Shown piece after piece: positions 29,035-39,371 of a DNA stretch of 64,000 nucleotides; position 1 is the stretch's first letter; each line of letters starts with the position of its first letter. Source of the DNA: Aestuariibaculum suncheonense (GTDB lineage: Bacteria > Bacteroidota > Bacteroidia > Flavobacteriales > Flavobacteriaceae); contig NZ_JACVXC010000004.1 in assembly GCF_014596935.1 (NCBI RefSeq), positions 299,181 to 363,180 on the forward strand. The letters are read 5' to 3'. The notes beneath the pieces were generated by a model, which saw only the letters and a program-made list of their open reading frames with translations, was not told the DNA's origin and searched no databases. The position numbers and the translations under genes were made by a program.

Positions 29035-30486
29035 TTAATCCCAACCTCCTCCTAAAGCACGATACATATTAACCATTGCATTCATTTGCTCTTTTTTGGT
29101 TTCCACCAACTCAAATTTTGACTCTAGAGCTTCTCTTTGAGTTAACAACACTTCTAAATAATCTGCTCTTGCCGACTTAAACAAGGTATTCGAAATATCG
29201 ATGGAACGGGTAAGCGCATCTACTTTCTGCGATTTTAAATCGTAGCTTTTATCAAGATTACTAATTTTAGAGAGCTGATTAGCAACTTCTAGATACGCGT
29301 TCAACACCGTTCTTTCATAATTAAATACAGCCTGTATTTGCTTTGCACTGGCGTTATAATACGCCGCTTTTATTTCATTTCTATTAATAAGTGGCCCGGC
29401 AATATCACCAATAACAGAGTACAATAAGGACTCTGGAGTTTCGGTTAATAACGACGGTTTAAAAGCTTCTAAACCTATACCTGCCGAAATACCAAGCGAC
29501 GGATAAAATCTGGCTTTAGCCACTTTTATATCCAATTTTGCCGCTTCCAGTTCCATTTCTGCCTGACGGATATCCGGACGGTTTTCCAACAATTGCGAAG
29601 GCACACCAACCGCTAAATGTTCTGGAATTAAATCGTAAAACGCATCTGAACTTCTAATGACCGGTTGCGGAAATCTACCTACCAAAAAGTTGATATTATT
29701 TTCCGTTTCCACAATTTGCTGCTTAATATCAAATTGTAAACTTCTGGTATGCATCACCTCAGCCTCAAAACGTTTTACAGCCAGTTCGGTTACGCGAGCA
29801 GCCTGCTTTTGAAGCTTTACAATATTCAAAGCATTGGACTGAATTTTGATGTTTTCTTCAACAATGCGCAACTGATTATCTAAAGCCAGTAATTCGTAAT
29901 AGGAATTAGCAATTTCTGAAATTAAATTCGTTACCAAAAAGTTTCGGCCTTCAACCGAAGCAATATAACGCTGGTAGGTTGCTTTTTTAGCATTACGCAA
30001 CTTTTTCCAAACGTCTAGTTCCCAACGCGCCTGGAGTGCTAAACCATAATTTGGTAAAGGTTCCGGGAATTCTTCTCCAGGTCTGATATCGGTATTCGCA
30101 TCGTTTGCCCCCTGACTGGTATAACGGCCTACTTTTTCAACTTCAGCGCCCGCTTTAAAATCTACAAAAGGTAAATACTCCCCTTTTTTGGCTTTTACCT
30201 CATTACGGGCAATTTCAATTTCCTGTAAAGTAATATTTAACTCCTGATTGTTTTGCAATGCCGTTTCAATTAAGGCATACAAATGCGGATCGGTAAAATA
30301 CTCCTGCCAATGAATTCCGGCAGTATTAGTCGTATCGCCAGATTGATTCTGGAATTGTTCCGGAACATCCTTTCGTTCTTTCATCACCTCTATAGTCGGT
30401 ACACAGGAATACAGACTGATTAAAACGATAGCGCCCAGTAACCCTATTTTTTTATAGTGTAACATATGTTTTCTTTTATTGTTCAT
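29035..30486 (-). CDS. TolC-like outer-membrane efflux lipoprotein (NodT family)
   Basis: The outer-membrane channel of the RND pump encoded just upstream. The 483-residue protein has a lipoprotein signal with lipobox LYSC and two long TolC-type alpha-hairpin repeats with the usual LLENRPDIRQAEMELEAAKLDIKVAKARFYPSL sequence split across the central region. The start overlaps the permease gene by 11 bp, showing translational coupling. An internal Met at residue 8 (MLHYKK) gives an equally good signal peptide. Confidence 0.92.
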   Translation of the reverse strand: MNNKRKHMLHYKKIGLLGAIVLISLYSCVPTIEVMKERKDVPEQFQNQSGDTTNTAGIHWQEYFTDPHLYALIETALQNNQELNITLQEIEIARNEVKAKKGEYLPFVDFKAGAEVEKVGRYTSQGANDANTDIRPGEEFPEPLPNYGLALQARWELDVWKKLRNAKKATYQRYIASVEGRNFLVTNLISEIANSYYELLALDNQLRIVEENIKIQSNALNIVKLQKQAARVTELAVKRFEAEVMHTRSLQFDIKQQIVETENNINFLVGRFPQPVIRSSDAFYDLIPEHLAVGVPSQLLENRPDIRQAEMELEAAKLDIKVAKARFYPSLGISAGIGLEAFKPSLLTETPESLLYSVIGDIAGPLINRNEIKAAYYNASAKQIQAVFNYERTVLNAYLEVANQLSKISNLDKSYDLKSQKVDALTRSIDISNTLFKSARADYLEVLLTQREALESKFELVETKKEQMNAMVNMYRALGGGWD

Positions 30487-33400
30487 CGTCTGATCGTTTC
30501 ATTAATTTTTTCACGAGTAAATTCATCTTACGCAGTTGTATTTTTAATTTACTTTCGCTTTCACTGTACTTCATAAATTCTTCTGTAATGGTCGTCGTGT
30601 CTTCGTCTTTAATTAAACTCTTACCATCGGCTAAAGTTCCAAAAATGTAATACAGACCAGGAATAACAATCACTCCGAATAGTGTTCCTAACACCATTCC
30701 TCCCATGGCTGAACCACCAATGGTACGGTTACCAATAGCACCGGCACCAGTAGCAATTACTAATGGAATTAAACCTGCGATAAATGCAAATGACGTCATT
30801 AAAATAGGACGGAAACGTGCTTTAGCACCTTCGATAGCTGCTTCCAGAATAGTTGCGCCTTCACGTCGTTTCTGCACGGCGAACTCTACAATTAAAACGG
30901 CATTTTTACCGAGCAGTCCGATCAGCATGATGAGTCCGATTTGTGCATATACGTCGTTCGCCAAGCCCATACCTTTAAGCAATAAGAACGACCCGAAAAT
31001 ACCCACTGGCAACGATAAGATTACCGCCAATGGTAATAAGAAACTTTCGTATTGCGCCGCTAAAACGAAGTACACGAAAATTAACACCACAGCGAAAATG
31101 TAAATCGATTCATTTCCTCGGTTTGCTTCATCGTAAGTAAGACCTTCCCAAGCAACATCATAACCTCTTGGCAACACTTCGGCAGCAACTTCCTTAATAG
31201 CATTGATGGCGTCACCACTGGTATAGCCTTTTGCCGGTAACCCACGAATAGCGGCAGAATTATAAAGGTTATAACGGGTAATCTCGTTTGGCCCTAATTG
31301 TTTTTCTAAAATCATAAATGCTGAATAAGGAACCATTTCACCTTCTTCACTTTTCACATAAAGTTTTTCTAAATCTGAAGGTATTCTGCGGTATTCCGGT
31401 GCCGCCTGTGTATATACCTTAAAGAATCGGCCAAAACGTATGAAACCTTGTTCGTAAGTACTACCAATTAAAATATTCAGGTTTTCCATAGCATTACCAA
31501 TGGTTACCCCTTTTTGCATGGCTTTTTTATTATCAATTTTTAAATGATACTGCGGATAATTTGCAGAATAGAAGGTGAATAATCCGGTTAACTCTTTACG
31601 GGCCGATAAGGCATCAAGAAAGTTGTTATTTATAGTTTCAAACTCATGATAATCGGTTGAATTGGTTTTATCCAATAAACGCATAGAGAAACCACCCGAA
31701 GACCCGAATCCAGGTACTGCTGGCGGTTCAAAATACTCGATAACAGCTCCTAAATCTCTGGTTTCTTCCTCTAATTCTTCCATGATTTCGTGTACCGAAT
31801 GATGACGCTCGCTCCATGGTTTTAAGTTTATTAAACAGGTACCAGCATTAGATCCACGACCTTCGGTCATAATCTCGTAACCCGCTAAAGATGACACCGA
31901 CTCTACGCCTTCGGTTTCTTCACATATTTTCTGAAGCTTTCTGGCCACTTCATTGGTACGCTCTAAAGTGGCCCCTGGAGGCGTTTGAATAATCGCATAA
32001 ATCATCCCCTGATCCTCACTAGGAATGAATCCTGCCGGTAACGATTTATTGGTAAAGAAGATACCCGCACAGAATGCGATTAATAAACCAAAGGTTACGA
32101 CACGTCGTGCTACAATTTTATTTAACACTTTCACATAGCGTCCGGTTAATCTTTCGAATCCGCGGTTAAACCAGTCTATAAATTTATCGATAGGTGATTT
32201 TCTTGGTTTACCATGGTTATTTTTCAACATCATCGCACATAATACCGGCGTTAATGTTAAAGCCACAACTGCCGAAATGATAATCGAACCTGCCATAGTA
32301 ATTGAGAACTGACGGTAGAATACCCCAACGGGTCCTGTCATGAACGATATTGGCAAAAATACCGATACCATAACTAAAGTAATCGCTACAATGGCGCCCC
32401 CAATTTCACTTAAGGCTTTATAAGATGCCTGATAAGGTGTAAGATGTTCTTCTTCCATCTTTAAATGGACGGCTTCAACCACCACAATCGCGTCGTCGAC
32501 CACAATACCAATAGCCAACACCAAGGCAAACAGAGTAATTAAGTTTATGGATAACCCGAACATTTGCATTACAAAGAAGGCTCCGATTAAGGATACCGGT
32601 ACCGCAATAATTGGAATTAATGTTGATCGCCAGTCACCTAAAAACAGAAATACTACAACAGCTACCAGAATAAAGGCATCACGTAAGGTATGAAGTACTT
32701 GTTCGATAGATGCATCTAAGAAATTCGATACGTCGTAACTGATTTTATATTCAATCCCAGGAGGCAAATCTTCCTCTAGTTCTTTCAGTTTATCTTTTAC
32801 GGAATCAATAACATCACTACCATTACTACCAAAGGTTTGCTTTAAAACGATAGACGCCGATGGGTGTCCATCCAGATTTGAATAAATATCAAAGAATTCA
32901 CTTCCCAATTTTACTTCAGCAACATCGCCTAAGGTCAACATTTCCCCATCCTTATTCGCACGAATAATAATATCTTTGTATTGTTCAGGCTCGCTGTATC
33001 GGTTTTCATAAGTTAATACATACTCCAGAGATTGTGAAGCAATCCCCGAGCTTCGCCCCAAACGCCCAGGTCTGGCAAGAATACTTTGTTCCTGCATGGC
33101 TTCCAGAATTTCTTCGGCCGAAATATTATAAGCACGCATACGGTCTGGTTTTAACCAAACGCGCATCGCATATTTTCTACTACCTAAAATCTGTGCACTG
33201 GCAATACCATTAATACGTTGAATTTCAGGAATAATTTTAGTGTATGCATAATTATAAAGAAACTTCTCGTCGTTATCCTTTTGTTTACTAAACAAGTTCA
33301 CATACATTAACATACTGGGTTGAACGGGCGTAATAATAACCCCTTCACGTTGTACCAGCTCTGGCAATAAAGGCATTACTTGATCTACACGCGTTTTTAC

Positions 33401-33718
33401 CCGAACTACGGCCTGGTTGGGATCGGTTCCTGGTTCGAAAATAATACGTAAGGTTCCTTCACCAGCACTGGTGGCATCGGAAGCAATATAACGCATCCCC
33501 TGAACTCCGTTAATAGCTGTTTCTAAAGGAATTAGCGTGGAGTTCACCAAAACATCGGCACTAGATCCCGGATAAGCAATAAAAATATTTACCGTGGTTG
33601 GTGCTATTTGGGGGAACTGTGAAATGGGCAGCTGCTTGATGGCCAGCAAACCCGTAAATACGATAATCACCGAAATGACAATAGCCAATACCGGTCTTTT
33701 TATAAATTTACTAAACAT
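30476..33718 (-). CDS. RND multidrug efflux permease, HAE1/AcrB family
   Basis: A 1080-residue proton-driven inner-membrane exporter. It has the 12-helix RND layout with two large periplasmic loops. The proton-relay aspartates are in AIGIVVDDAIVVVEAV (TM4), and the N-terminus FIKRPVLAIVISVIIVFTGL and the GRFFKVYTQA docking-loop stretch are typical of HAE1 pumps. A charged C-terminal tail of about 60 residues (KSLIKDEDTTTI...KRSDDEQ) extends past the last helix. Middle gene of the MFP-RND-OMF operon. Substrates are probably hydrophobic drugs or bile-like compounds but cannot be fixed. Confidence 0.95.
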   Translation of the reverse strand: MFSKFIKRPVLAIVISVIIVFTGLLAIKQLPISQFPQIAPTTVNIFIAYPGSSADVLVNSTLIPLETAINGVQGMRYIASDATSAGEGTLRIIFEPGTDPNQAVVRVKTRVDQVMPLLPELVQREGVIITPVQPSMLMYVNLFSKQKDNDEKFLYNYAYTKIIPEIQRINGIASAQILGSRKYAMRVWLKPDRMRAYNISAEEILEAMQEQSILARPGRLGRSSGIASQSLEYVLTYENRYSEPEQYKDIIIRANKDGEMLTLGDVAEVKLGSEFFDIYSNLDGHPSASIVLKQTFGSNGSDVIDSVKDKLKELEEDLPPGIEYKISYDVSNFLDASIEQVLHTLRDAFILVAVVVFLFLGDWRSTLIPIIAVPVSLIGAFFVMQMFGLSINLITLFALVLAIGIVVDDAIVVVEAVHLKMEEEHLTPYQASYKALSEIGGAIVAITLVMVSVFLPISFMTGPVGVFYRQFSITMAGSIIISAVVALTLTPVLCAMMLKNNHGKPRKSPIDKFIDWFNRGFERLTGRYVKVLNKIVARRVVTFGLLIAFCAGIFFTNKSLPAGFIPSEDQGMIYAIIQTPPGATLERTNEVARKLQKICEETEGVESVSSLAGYEIMTEGRGSNAGTCLINLKPWSERHHSVHEIMEELEEETRDLGAVIEYFEPPAVPGFGSSGGFSMRLLDKTNSTDYHEFETINNNFLDALSARKELTGLFTFYSANYPQYHLKIDNKKAMQKGVTIGNAMENLNILIGSTYEQGFIRFGRFFKVYTQAAPEYRRIPSDLEKLYVKSEEGEMVPYSAFMILEKQLGPNEITRYNLYNSAAIRGLPAKGYTSGDAINAIKEVAAEVLPRGYDVAWEGLTYDEANRGNESIYIFAVVLIFVYFVLAAQYESFLLPLAVILSLPVGIFGSFLLLKGMGLANDVYAQIGLIMLIGLLGKNAVLIVEFAVQKRREGATILEAAIEGAKARFRPILMTSFAFIAGLIPLVIATGAGAIGNRTIGGSAMGGMVLGTLFGVIVIPGLYYIFGTLADGKSLIKDEDTTTITEEFMKYSESESKLKIQLRKMNLLVKKLMKRSDDEQ

Positions 33719-33737
33719 AATGTTGTACGTGTTTTAA

Positions 33738-34823
33738 TTACTCGGCGTATGCCTCTAAGTTTGCCATAACCACATTTGGTTTTTCGAACTTAGTGTGAAC
33801 TTTTTCTCCATTTTTCACCATTCTAATCCCTTCTAAAAGGATTTGATCTTTTGTAGATAATCCCTTTTGAACGATGAATAAATGAGGCAATTCGGCTTCT
33901 ACAGTAATTTCACGTTGTCTTACAACATGGTCTTTATCGATAACGAAAACAAATTTCTTATCCAGAATTTCGAAGGTGGCTTTCTGTGGAATAATCAGTG
34001 ACTGGTTGTATGGCACTTTCATAAGAATACTACCAGTTTCACCATGCCTTAAAATCCCTTCCGGATTTTCGAATGTTGCTCTAAAGGCTATATTTCCGGT
34101 TTCGTTGTTAAATTCTCCTTCTATAGTTTCCACTTTTCCATCGTGCGGAAACTTTCTATTATTGGCCATTAAAAGACTCACTTCTTTAGCACTTTCTTTC
34201 GAATGATTCATGATATAATCCAGATATTCTGCTTCAGGGACATTGAAGTAAACCCACATTTTACTGTTATCAGATAAAGAGGTTAAAAGTTCGCCTTCGT
34301 CTAATAAACTTCCTTCCCTAACGTGTAGGTGATCCATAATACCATCAAAAGGCGCACGGATGTCGGTAAAGCTTAAATGCGTTTCCGCCAAAGCTACTTC
34401 GGCCTTGGCTTTGTCGAAATTAGCTTTACTCATATTTAATTCGTTTACAGAAACCACATCGTTATCGGCTAACATTTTAGTGTTTTTATATTCAATTTCT
34501 GCAACTTCAGCTTCTGCTTTTGCCTTTAGTAAATCGGCTTGATAAACATTAGGCATGATGTCGAACATTTTCTGTCCTTTCTTCACCGTTTGCCCTTCGT
34601 CTACGTAAATTTGTTTTAGATAACCTTTCTCAAGTGCTCGTAATTCAATATTTCTTATAGAATGAATTTGACACACATAATCTTTGGTTATTGTGGTATC
34701 CATAACCACTGGGTTGGTCACTAAAAAGGCAACTTCCTTTTCCTTTTTTTCATGTTTTGATTCGCAACTAGTAGATAGTAACAAGCTGCAAATGCCTGTT
34801 ACAAATAGAAACTTTTTTGTCAT
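33738..34823 (-). CDS. RND efflux periplasmic adaptor (membrane fusion protein)
   Basis: A 361-residue lipoprotein (lipobox LSTSC) linking the RND permease to the outer-membrane channel. The order is lipoyl half-motif (EKGYLKQIYVDEGQTVKKGQKMF), a coiled-coil hairpin (about residues 95-150), a second lipoyl half (LSFTDIRAPFDGIMDHLHVREGSLL), a beta-barrel and a membrane-proximal domain. First gene of the three-gene pump operon, 19 bp before the permease. No dedicated regulator gene lies beside it. Confidence 0.93.
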   Translation of the reverse strand: MTKKFLFVTGICSLLLSTSCESKHEKKEKEVAFLVTNPVVMDTTITKDYVCQIHSIRNIELRALEKGYLKQIYVDEGQTVKKGQKMFDIMPNVYQADLLKAKAEAEVAEIEYKNTKMLADNDVVSVNELNMSKANFDKAKAEVALAETHLSFTDIRAPFDGIMDHLHVREGSLLDEGELLTSLSDNSKMWVYFNVPEAEYLDYIMNHSKESAKEVSLLMANNRKFPHDGKVETIEGEFNNETGNIAFRATFENPEGILRHGETGSILMKVPYNQSLIIPQKATFEILDKKFVFVIDKDHVVRQREITVEAELPHLFIVQKGLSTKDQILLEGIRMVKNGEKVHTKFEKPNVVMANLEAYAE

Positions 34824-35046
34824 CAGTTATAGGGTGTTTTGATTCAGATTAAAACGCACCAAAGCATAGTACAGCTCACAACAAGCCTGTTGCCATGCCG
34901 TAGTGCATTTTGTAATAATTAATAAATTTGGTTTGCTTATTTCCGGAATATAGAAATACAAGCAGGCATTCCTTTTTTCTGATAAAAAAGAATATTACCG
35001 GCATGAGAATGCCATAAACAAGACCATTTTCGGCCTTATTTAGATT

Positions 35047-35436
35047 CTAAATTCTAAATATCTGGAATAAAATGTGACGCTTACTAAAGAGCGTATAGCA
35101 AAAAAGCCCGTTTGGAATGAGGCTTTTATTATTAATATTGTAGTGATGTTCTGAAGCTAAGTAAAATTCGATAAACGCATTATCCTGCCCTATTTTTTTT
35201 GAAAGTGCCTTTTCACTTTCTTCAATTTCTATTTCGGTTACCTTTAAATCTAAAGACTCATTTGAAGTGGTATGAGTAAAATTTAATTGATTATCTGCAG
35301 AAATCTGACTTGAATGGTTAGGCTTAATGCATGGCATACAATCGTCTTGCTCACCTACATTAGCATACACCTGATTGTACCCGTTTAAAACGAATACTAA
35401 TAGAAAAAGAAGGTATTTAAAAAATGCTTTTTTCAT
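35047..35436 (-). CDS. small exported protein of unknown function
   Basis: A 129-residue protein with a Sec signal (KYLLFLLVFVLNGYNQVYA), then a CMPC pair (about residues 34-37) close to the mature N-terminus. The middle is acidic (LKVTEIEIEESEKALSKKIG). The C-terminus is aromatic and basic, ending KRHILFQIFRI. I do not recognise it. It lies 223 bp upstream of the efflux operon on the same strand, but the gap contains imperfect hairpins (34965-35013), so co-transcription is uncertain. Confidence 0.65.
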   Translation of the reverse strand: MKKAFFKYLLFLLVFVLNGYNQVYANVGEQDDCMPCIKPNHSSQISADNQLNFTHTTSNESLDLKVTEIEIEESEKALSKKIGQDNAFIEFYLASEHHYNINNKSLIPNGLFCYTLFSKRHILFQIFRI

Positions 35437-35585
35437 TCAGGGAAACAAAACTATATCACGGAAAACATCTAAACAAGAGCTTTTGATTAAAAATTTGTTA
35501 AAGTGATAATTTATATCGTTTTGACCTTTTTAAATATTGAAAACTGATAATAAATCATTTAAAGACTTTAATAAAAATGAAAATT

Positions 35586-38081
35586 CTAAAAATAAAATCC
35601 GAAAGTCCCTGTTACACCGAACTTTCGAGCATCGGGATTGTCTAAATAATTACCTCTAAAATTAAAATCTATTCGAAATACTTTAAAAATATTTCCAATT
35701 CCAAAGCCATATTCATAATAGATGTCGTCGCTTGGGGCCACTAAAGGAACAGCATTAGGATTGCTAGTTGTATTTAAAGCAATATTCTCATCTGATAATT
35801 CTCCCCAGGCGCTTCTAAAGCTTACAATTTCACGAAGATTAAGTTTTCTCATGAATGGAATTCTTGAAAATAATCGTCCGTTAAAATTATGCTCCACATG
35901 AAACGAGGCATAGGTATCGGTTACAAACTCGTAGTAATCTAACTGTGAAAAAGTATTATAAATTGAAAAATAGGATTGATTTCCAGGTACTATACTTAAT
36001 AAACCCAGCGGCACTTCACCAATAGTTTTTCCCGCTTCAACCACTGTTGTTAAACGACCAAAGCCTCCAATTTGCCAAGGTTGCGTATACGAAAATTGCA
36101 GTTTTGTGTAATCGAAATCGCTATTGAAGAAATCTTTATCGCCTCTGGTGACCTGCGCAAACAAACTCGCATAATCATCGTTAGCATGTAGGCGTTCTAC
36201 TCCAAAACCTGTCATTTTCCGTTTAGGGAAATAAGAAACGGATAACGAAGATTCAAATTGCTTGATTTCAGATGCTACGCCATCTTCGGTATTATAATCT
36301 AAGCTAAAGGTTGGTGATGCCGATTCCAAAGTGCGGTAGTTTCCTCCTATTTTGAATACTACATTTTTTAATGGTTCAGTTTCTATATACAAGCTCGTTA
36401 AATTGATGCTGGTCAGCTTATCATTTGGTCCCGTAGTAATTAGCCCCGACGAGGCAAAACTTCTTCCCAACACATCGGTATTGGTGGTTAAATTCACTCC
36501 TATTTGTTCTACATCTCGCCTATTTCCAGCCGAAATAATAAATCGGTTCTTTTTATCTAAAAGCCATTTTCCTGAAATACCATATTTAAATTTATCGTCT
36601 TTAAGGCCATAAGCCAGATAGCCTTCCAGACGCCATAAGTCGTTTTTACCAAAATAGGTTCTTCCGCCGGTACGGATACGCACCCCTTCCACTTCATTAA
36701 ATCCGAAGGTTGAAAAAATAGGTCCGTAATCTAATGGCAGAGTGTTAAATTCTATGTAACCCGAGGTTAAAATGCTTCCTAAATTATACAAACGCTTAAA
36801 CTTTTTAACGGTTTTCAGCGTGTCTAGCATTTTATAAACCCCTTTTTCGTCTTTATTTAAAGCCTCCATTCGGTTTTCTTCCCAAAAAGAATCATCTCGA
36901 TCGTAGACATCTTGATCGTAATTAAAAACCTCGGCTTCGTAAAATTTCTTATCTTTTTCTATATCGAACTTATAGTTATTGAATAATGTGGTTCGTTTAC
37001 CATAAATACCGCGAGCCTGTTCCTTTTTCTTGAAAGCGAAGTCCGACATCATATAATCGCGTTTCACCAAAAACACTGAATCGTTTACAACCTCGAATTC
37101 CTGTTCGATATAAATATCTTTTACCCAGTTGATGTTGGCACTTTTAGACGCCTGAAGGTTTATTTCTTTTATGGCATAGGTGGTATCGGCTACCCAAAAA
37201 TCCCCTTTAAAAGTCAATTCATTTTTACGTCTCGGGTAGTACACAATGTTGTAACACCATTTATTATCGATATACGCGCTATCGCCCAACACATAATTAT
37301 AAGTATTGATTCCGGTACGTGACAAGGGACTTACAAAGCTTTTATCGAAAAACTTCATGTAATTGTCGTAAATATTATAATCGGAATACAAATCATCCAC
37401 AAAATCGATAATCACCTGATTATCGCTAAACCCTGAGTTTTTATTTCCACTTAAAACTTCTTTTTCTTTGCTTATCACATTATCGCCATACACCTTAGAT
37501 ACCGCTTCATTGATAAAAATAGGCAAATAGGTTTTCCCGGTTACGTTAGAAGTATCGACTTCGTTAAATACAAACTCCATCCCTCGAAAGAGTTTACTTT
37601 TTATAAGCGCACTGTCGATGGTGTTGATGTCGAATTCTACCTTTTCGTATTTATCGTACTGATACTGGTTATACAATCGTAAGCCATTTTTACGTTTATG
37701 CTCCCAGATTTTCCGAAGAATATCAATGGCCGGATTATTCTTTTTAGACTGTTTACCAGAAACAATCACCACCTGATCCAACTGTGCTGTTTCTTCTTTT
37801 AATATGAAGTTTAAATTATAATTGACTTTTTTATCTAGAGAAATGACTAAAGTTTCGTACCCTATAAAGGATACCGTTAAGGCGTCCCAGGTTTCATCGG
37901 ACTCTAAATAAAACTTACCATTTTCGTCAGTAATAGTCCCTTTAGTTGAGCCTTTAAACAATACGTTAGCGAAAGAAACCGGCTGGTCGTATTCATCGAA
38001 CACATAACCACTAACCTTTGTTTGGGCAAAAGCAGTAACGATTCCGAAATAAAAAAATATAAAAAGTAGTCTTAAGTTCAT
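35586..38081 (-). CDS. DUF5686 outer-membrane protein with CarboxypepD_reg-like domain
   Basis: From the ATG at 38081 the protein is 831 residues with a short signal peptide (FIFFYFGIVTAFAQ). A carboxypeptidase-regulatory-like beta-sandwich follows (TKVSGYVFDEYDQPVSFANVLFKG to about residue 100), as in the N-terminus of SusC-type proteins. The long remainder corresponds to the DUF5686 family and ends in an aromatic beta-strand (GVTGTFGFYF), typical of outer-membrane barrels. No plug domain of the TonB receptor type is seen. Function unknown. An in-frame start 24 bases upstream would place 8 extra residues before the signal. Confidence 0.88.
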   Translation of the reverse strand: MNLRLLFIFFYFGIVTAFAQTKVSGYVFDEYDQPVSFANVLFKGSTKGTITDENGKFYLESDETWDALTVSFIGYETLVISLDKKVNYNLNFILKEETAQLDQVVIVSGKQSKKNNPAIDILRKIWEHKRKNGLRLYNQYQYDKYEKVEFDINTIDSALIKSKLFRGMEFVFNEVDTSNVTGKTYLPIFINEAVSKVYGDNVISKEKEVLSGNKNSGFSDNQVIIDFVDDLYSDYNIYDNYMKFFDKSFVSPLSRTGINTYNYVLGDSAYIDNKWCYNIVYYPRRKNELTFKGDFWVADTTYAIKEINLQASKSANINWVKDIYIEQEFEVVNDSVFLVKRDYMMSDFAFKKKEQARGIYGKRTTLFNNYKFDIEKDKKFYEAEVFNYDQDVYDRDDSFWEENRMEALNKDEKGVYKMLDTLKTVKKFKRLYNLGSILTSGYIEFNTLPLDYGPIFSTFGFNEVEGVRIRTGGRTYFGKNDLWRLEGYLAYGLKDDKFKYGISGKWLLDKKNRFIISAGNRRDVEQIGVNLTTNTDVLGRSFASSGLITTGPNDKLTSINLTSLYIETEPLKNVVFKIGGNYRTLESASPTFSLDYNTEDGVASEIKQFESSLSVSYFPKRKMTGFGVERLHANDDYASLFAQVTRGDKDFFNSDFDYTKLQFSYTQPWQIGGFGRLTTVVEAGKTIGEVPLGLLSIVPGNQSYFSIYNTFSQLDYYEFVTDTYASFHVEHNFNGRLFSRIPFMRKLNLREIVSFRSAWGELSDENIALNTTSNPNAVPLVAPSDDIYYEYGFGIGNIFKVFRIDFNFRGNYLDNPDARKFGVTGTFGFYF

Positions 38082-38091
38082 AATACAAAAA

Positions 38092-38121
38092 AACTTCATC
38101 AACATAATTGTTGATGAAGTT
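38092..38121 (-). terminator. pdhB terminator
   Basis: On the minus strand a perfect 12-bp stem, AACTTCATCAAC with GTTGATGAAGTT (6-base loop), is followed by a T run, 24 bp after the pdhB stop. Confidence 0.88.
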
Positions 38122-38144
38122 CATATAACGTAAAAATAATATTT

Positions 38145-39122
38145 TTATTTATACAATACCTTCTTAACGGCTTTGATAACATCGTTACTGTTAGGAAGCC
38201 ATTCTTCTAATAACACCGGTGAATATGGGGCTGGTGTATCAGCTGTATTGATTTTTACAATTGGAGCATCTAAATAATCGAAAGCTTCAGATTGCACGAT
38301 ATAAGTAATCTCAGAAGATACGTTAGCGAATGGCCAGGCTTCTTCTAAAATAACCAAACGGTTTGTTTTCTTAACAGATTCTAAAATCGCTTGTTTATCT
38401 AAAGGACGCACCGTACGTAAATCGATAATCTCACAAGAAATACCTTCCTTCTCTAATTCTTCAGCAGCTTTAAAAGCTTCTTTAATGATTTTTCCAAAAG
38501 ACACAATGGTTACATCGCTACCTTCACGTTTTACATCGGCAACACCAATTGGTAAAATATATTCACCTTCGGGTACTTCACCTTTGTCTCCATACATTTG
38601 CTCACTTTCCATGAAAATAACCGGATCGTCATCGCGGATAGCCGCTTTTAATAATCCTTTAGCATCATAAGGTGTTGATGGTACGATAACTTTTAAACCT
38701 GGTGTATTAGCAAACCAGTTTTCAAAAGCTTGTGAGTGAGTCGCTCCTAACTGACCTGCAGACGCTGTTGGCCCACGGAATACGATTGGACATTTAAACT
38801 GTCCACCAGACATTTGTCTGATTTTAGCAGCATTATTTATAATCTGATCAATTCCAACAAGAGAAAAGTTAAACGTCATATACTCTACAATAGGTCGGTT
38901 ACCCGTCATTGTAGATCCTACAGCAATACCTGCAAAACCAAGCTCTGCAATAGGTGTATCGATTACACGCTTTGGCCCAAATTCATCTAACATTCCTTTT
39001 GATGCTTTGTAGGCACCATTATACTCAGCTACCTCTTCACCCATTAAGTATACGCTCTCATCACGACGCATCTCTTCGCTCATGGCTTCACAAATAGCTT
39101 CTCTAAATTGTATTGTCTTCAT
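38145..39122 (-). CDS. pdhB: pyruvate dehydrogenase E1 component, beta subunit
   Basis: A 325-residue ThDP enzyme subunit (the C-terminal half of a transketolase-like pair) that with an alpha subunit decarboxylates pyruvate for the PDH complex. Typical motifs are LMGEEVAEYNGAYKASKGM, DTPIAELGFAGIAVGSTM and AWPFANVSSEI. The start MKTIQFREAICEAM at 39122 matches the family. Another ATG 24 bases earlier is unlikely. The alpha and E2 genes are not adjacent, so the complex is split in this genome. A branched-chain 2-oxoacid beta subunit is the main alternative. Confidence 0.9.
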   Translation of the reverse strand: MKTIQFREAICEAMSEEMRRDESVYLMGEEVAEYNGAYKASKGMLDEFGPKRVIDTPIAELGFAGIAVGSTMTGNRPIVEYMTFNFSLVGIDQIINNAAKIRQMSGGQFKCPIVFRGPTASAGQLGATHSQAFENWFANTPGLKVIVPSTPYDAKGLLKAAIRDDDPVIFMESEQMYGDKGEVPEGEYILPIGVADVKREGSDVTIVSFGKIIKEAFKAAEELEKEGISCEIIDLRTVRPLDKQAILESVKKTNRLVILEEAWPFANVSSEITYIVQSEAFDYLDAPIVKINTADTPAPYSPVLLEEWLPNSNDVIKAVKKVLYK

Positions 39123-39191
39123 TAAATCTATTTTAATTCGAGTCACAAAAATAGGAATAAAAGCTATATTCTTATTAAAGAATTATTTAAA

Positions 39192-39215
39192 ATTTATTAT
39201 GCGTGCATAATAAAT
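39192..39215. promoter_or_regulatory. 24-bp near-perfect palindrome between pdhB and etfB
   Basis: ATTTATTATGC and GCATAATAAAT are exact complements separated by GT. The element lies in the divergent intergenic region, 70 bp before pdhB, with a -7-like TAACTTCG for etfB at 39233-39240. It is an operator candidate able to affect both genes. Confidence 0.45.
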
Positions 39216-39371
39216 ATTCAGAATAAAATAATTAACTTCGTAGCCGCAACCAAAATAGACTTATTAAATTGAAATTCTTATGAAATGAGCCATAATGAAC
39301 CATTAACTTTAACTTAATATTCATTAGCGAATTCCATCTGACTTTAATATAACAACTAAAAAATAAAACAG

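Noticed and set aside
34965..35013. GGCATTC ... GAATGCC hairpin upstream of the efflux operon
   Set aside because: Short arms with a long loop and no T run. It could be an operator or chance; too weak to list as a site.
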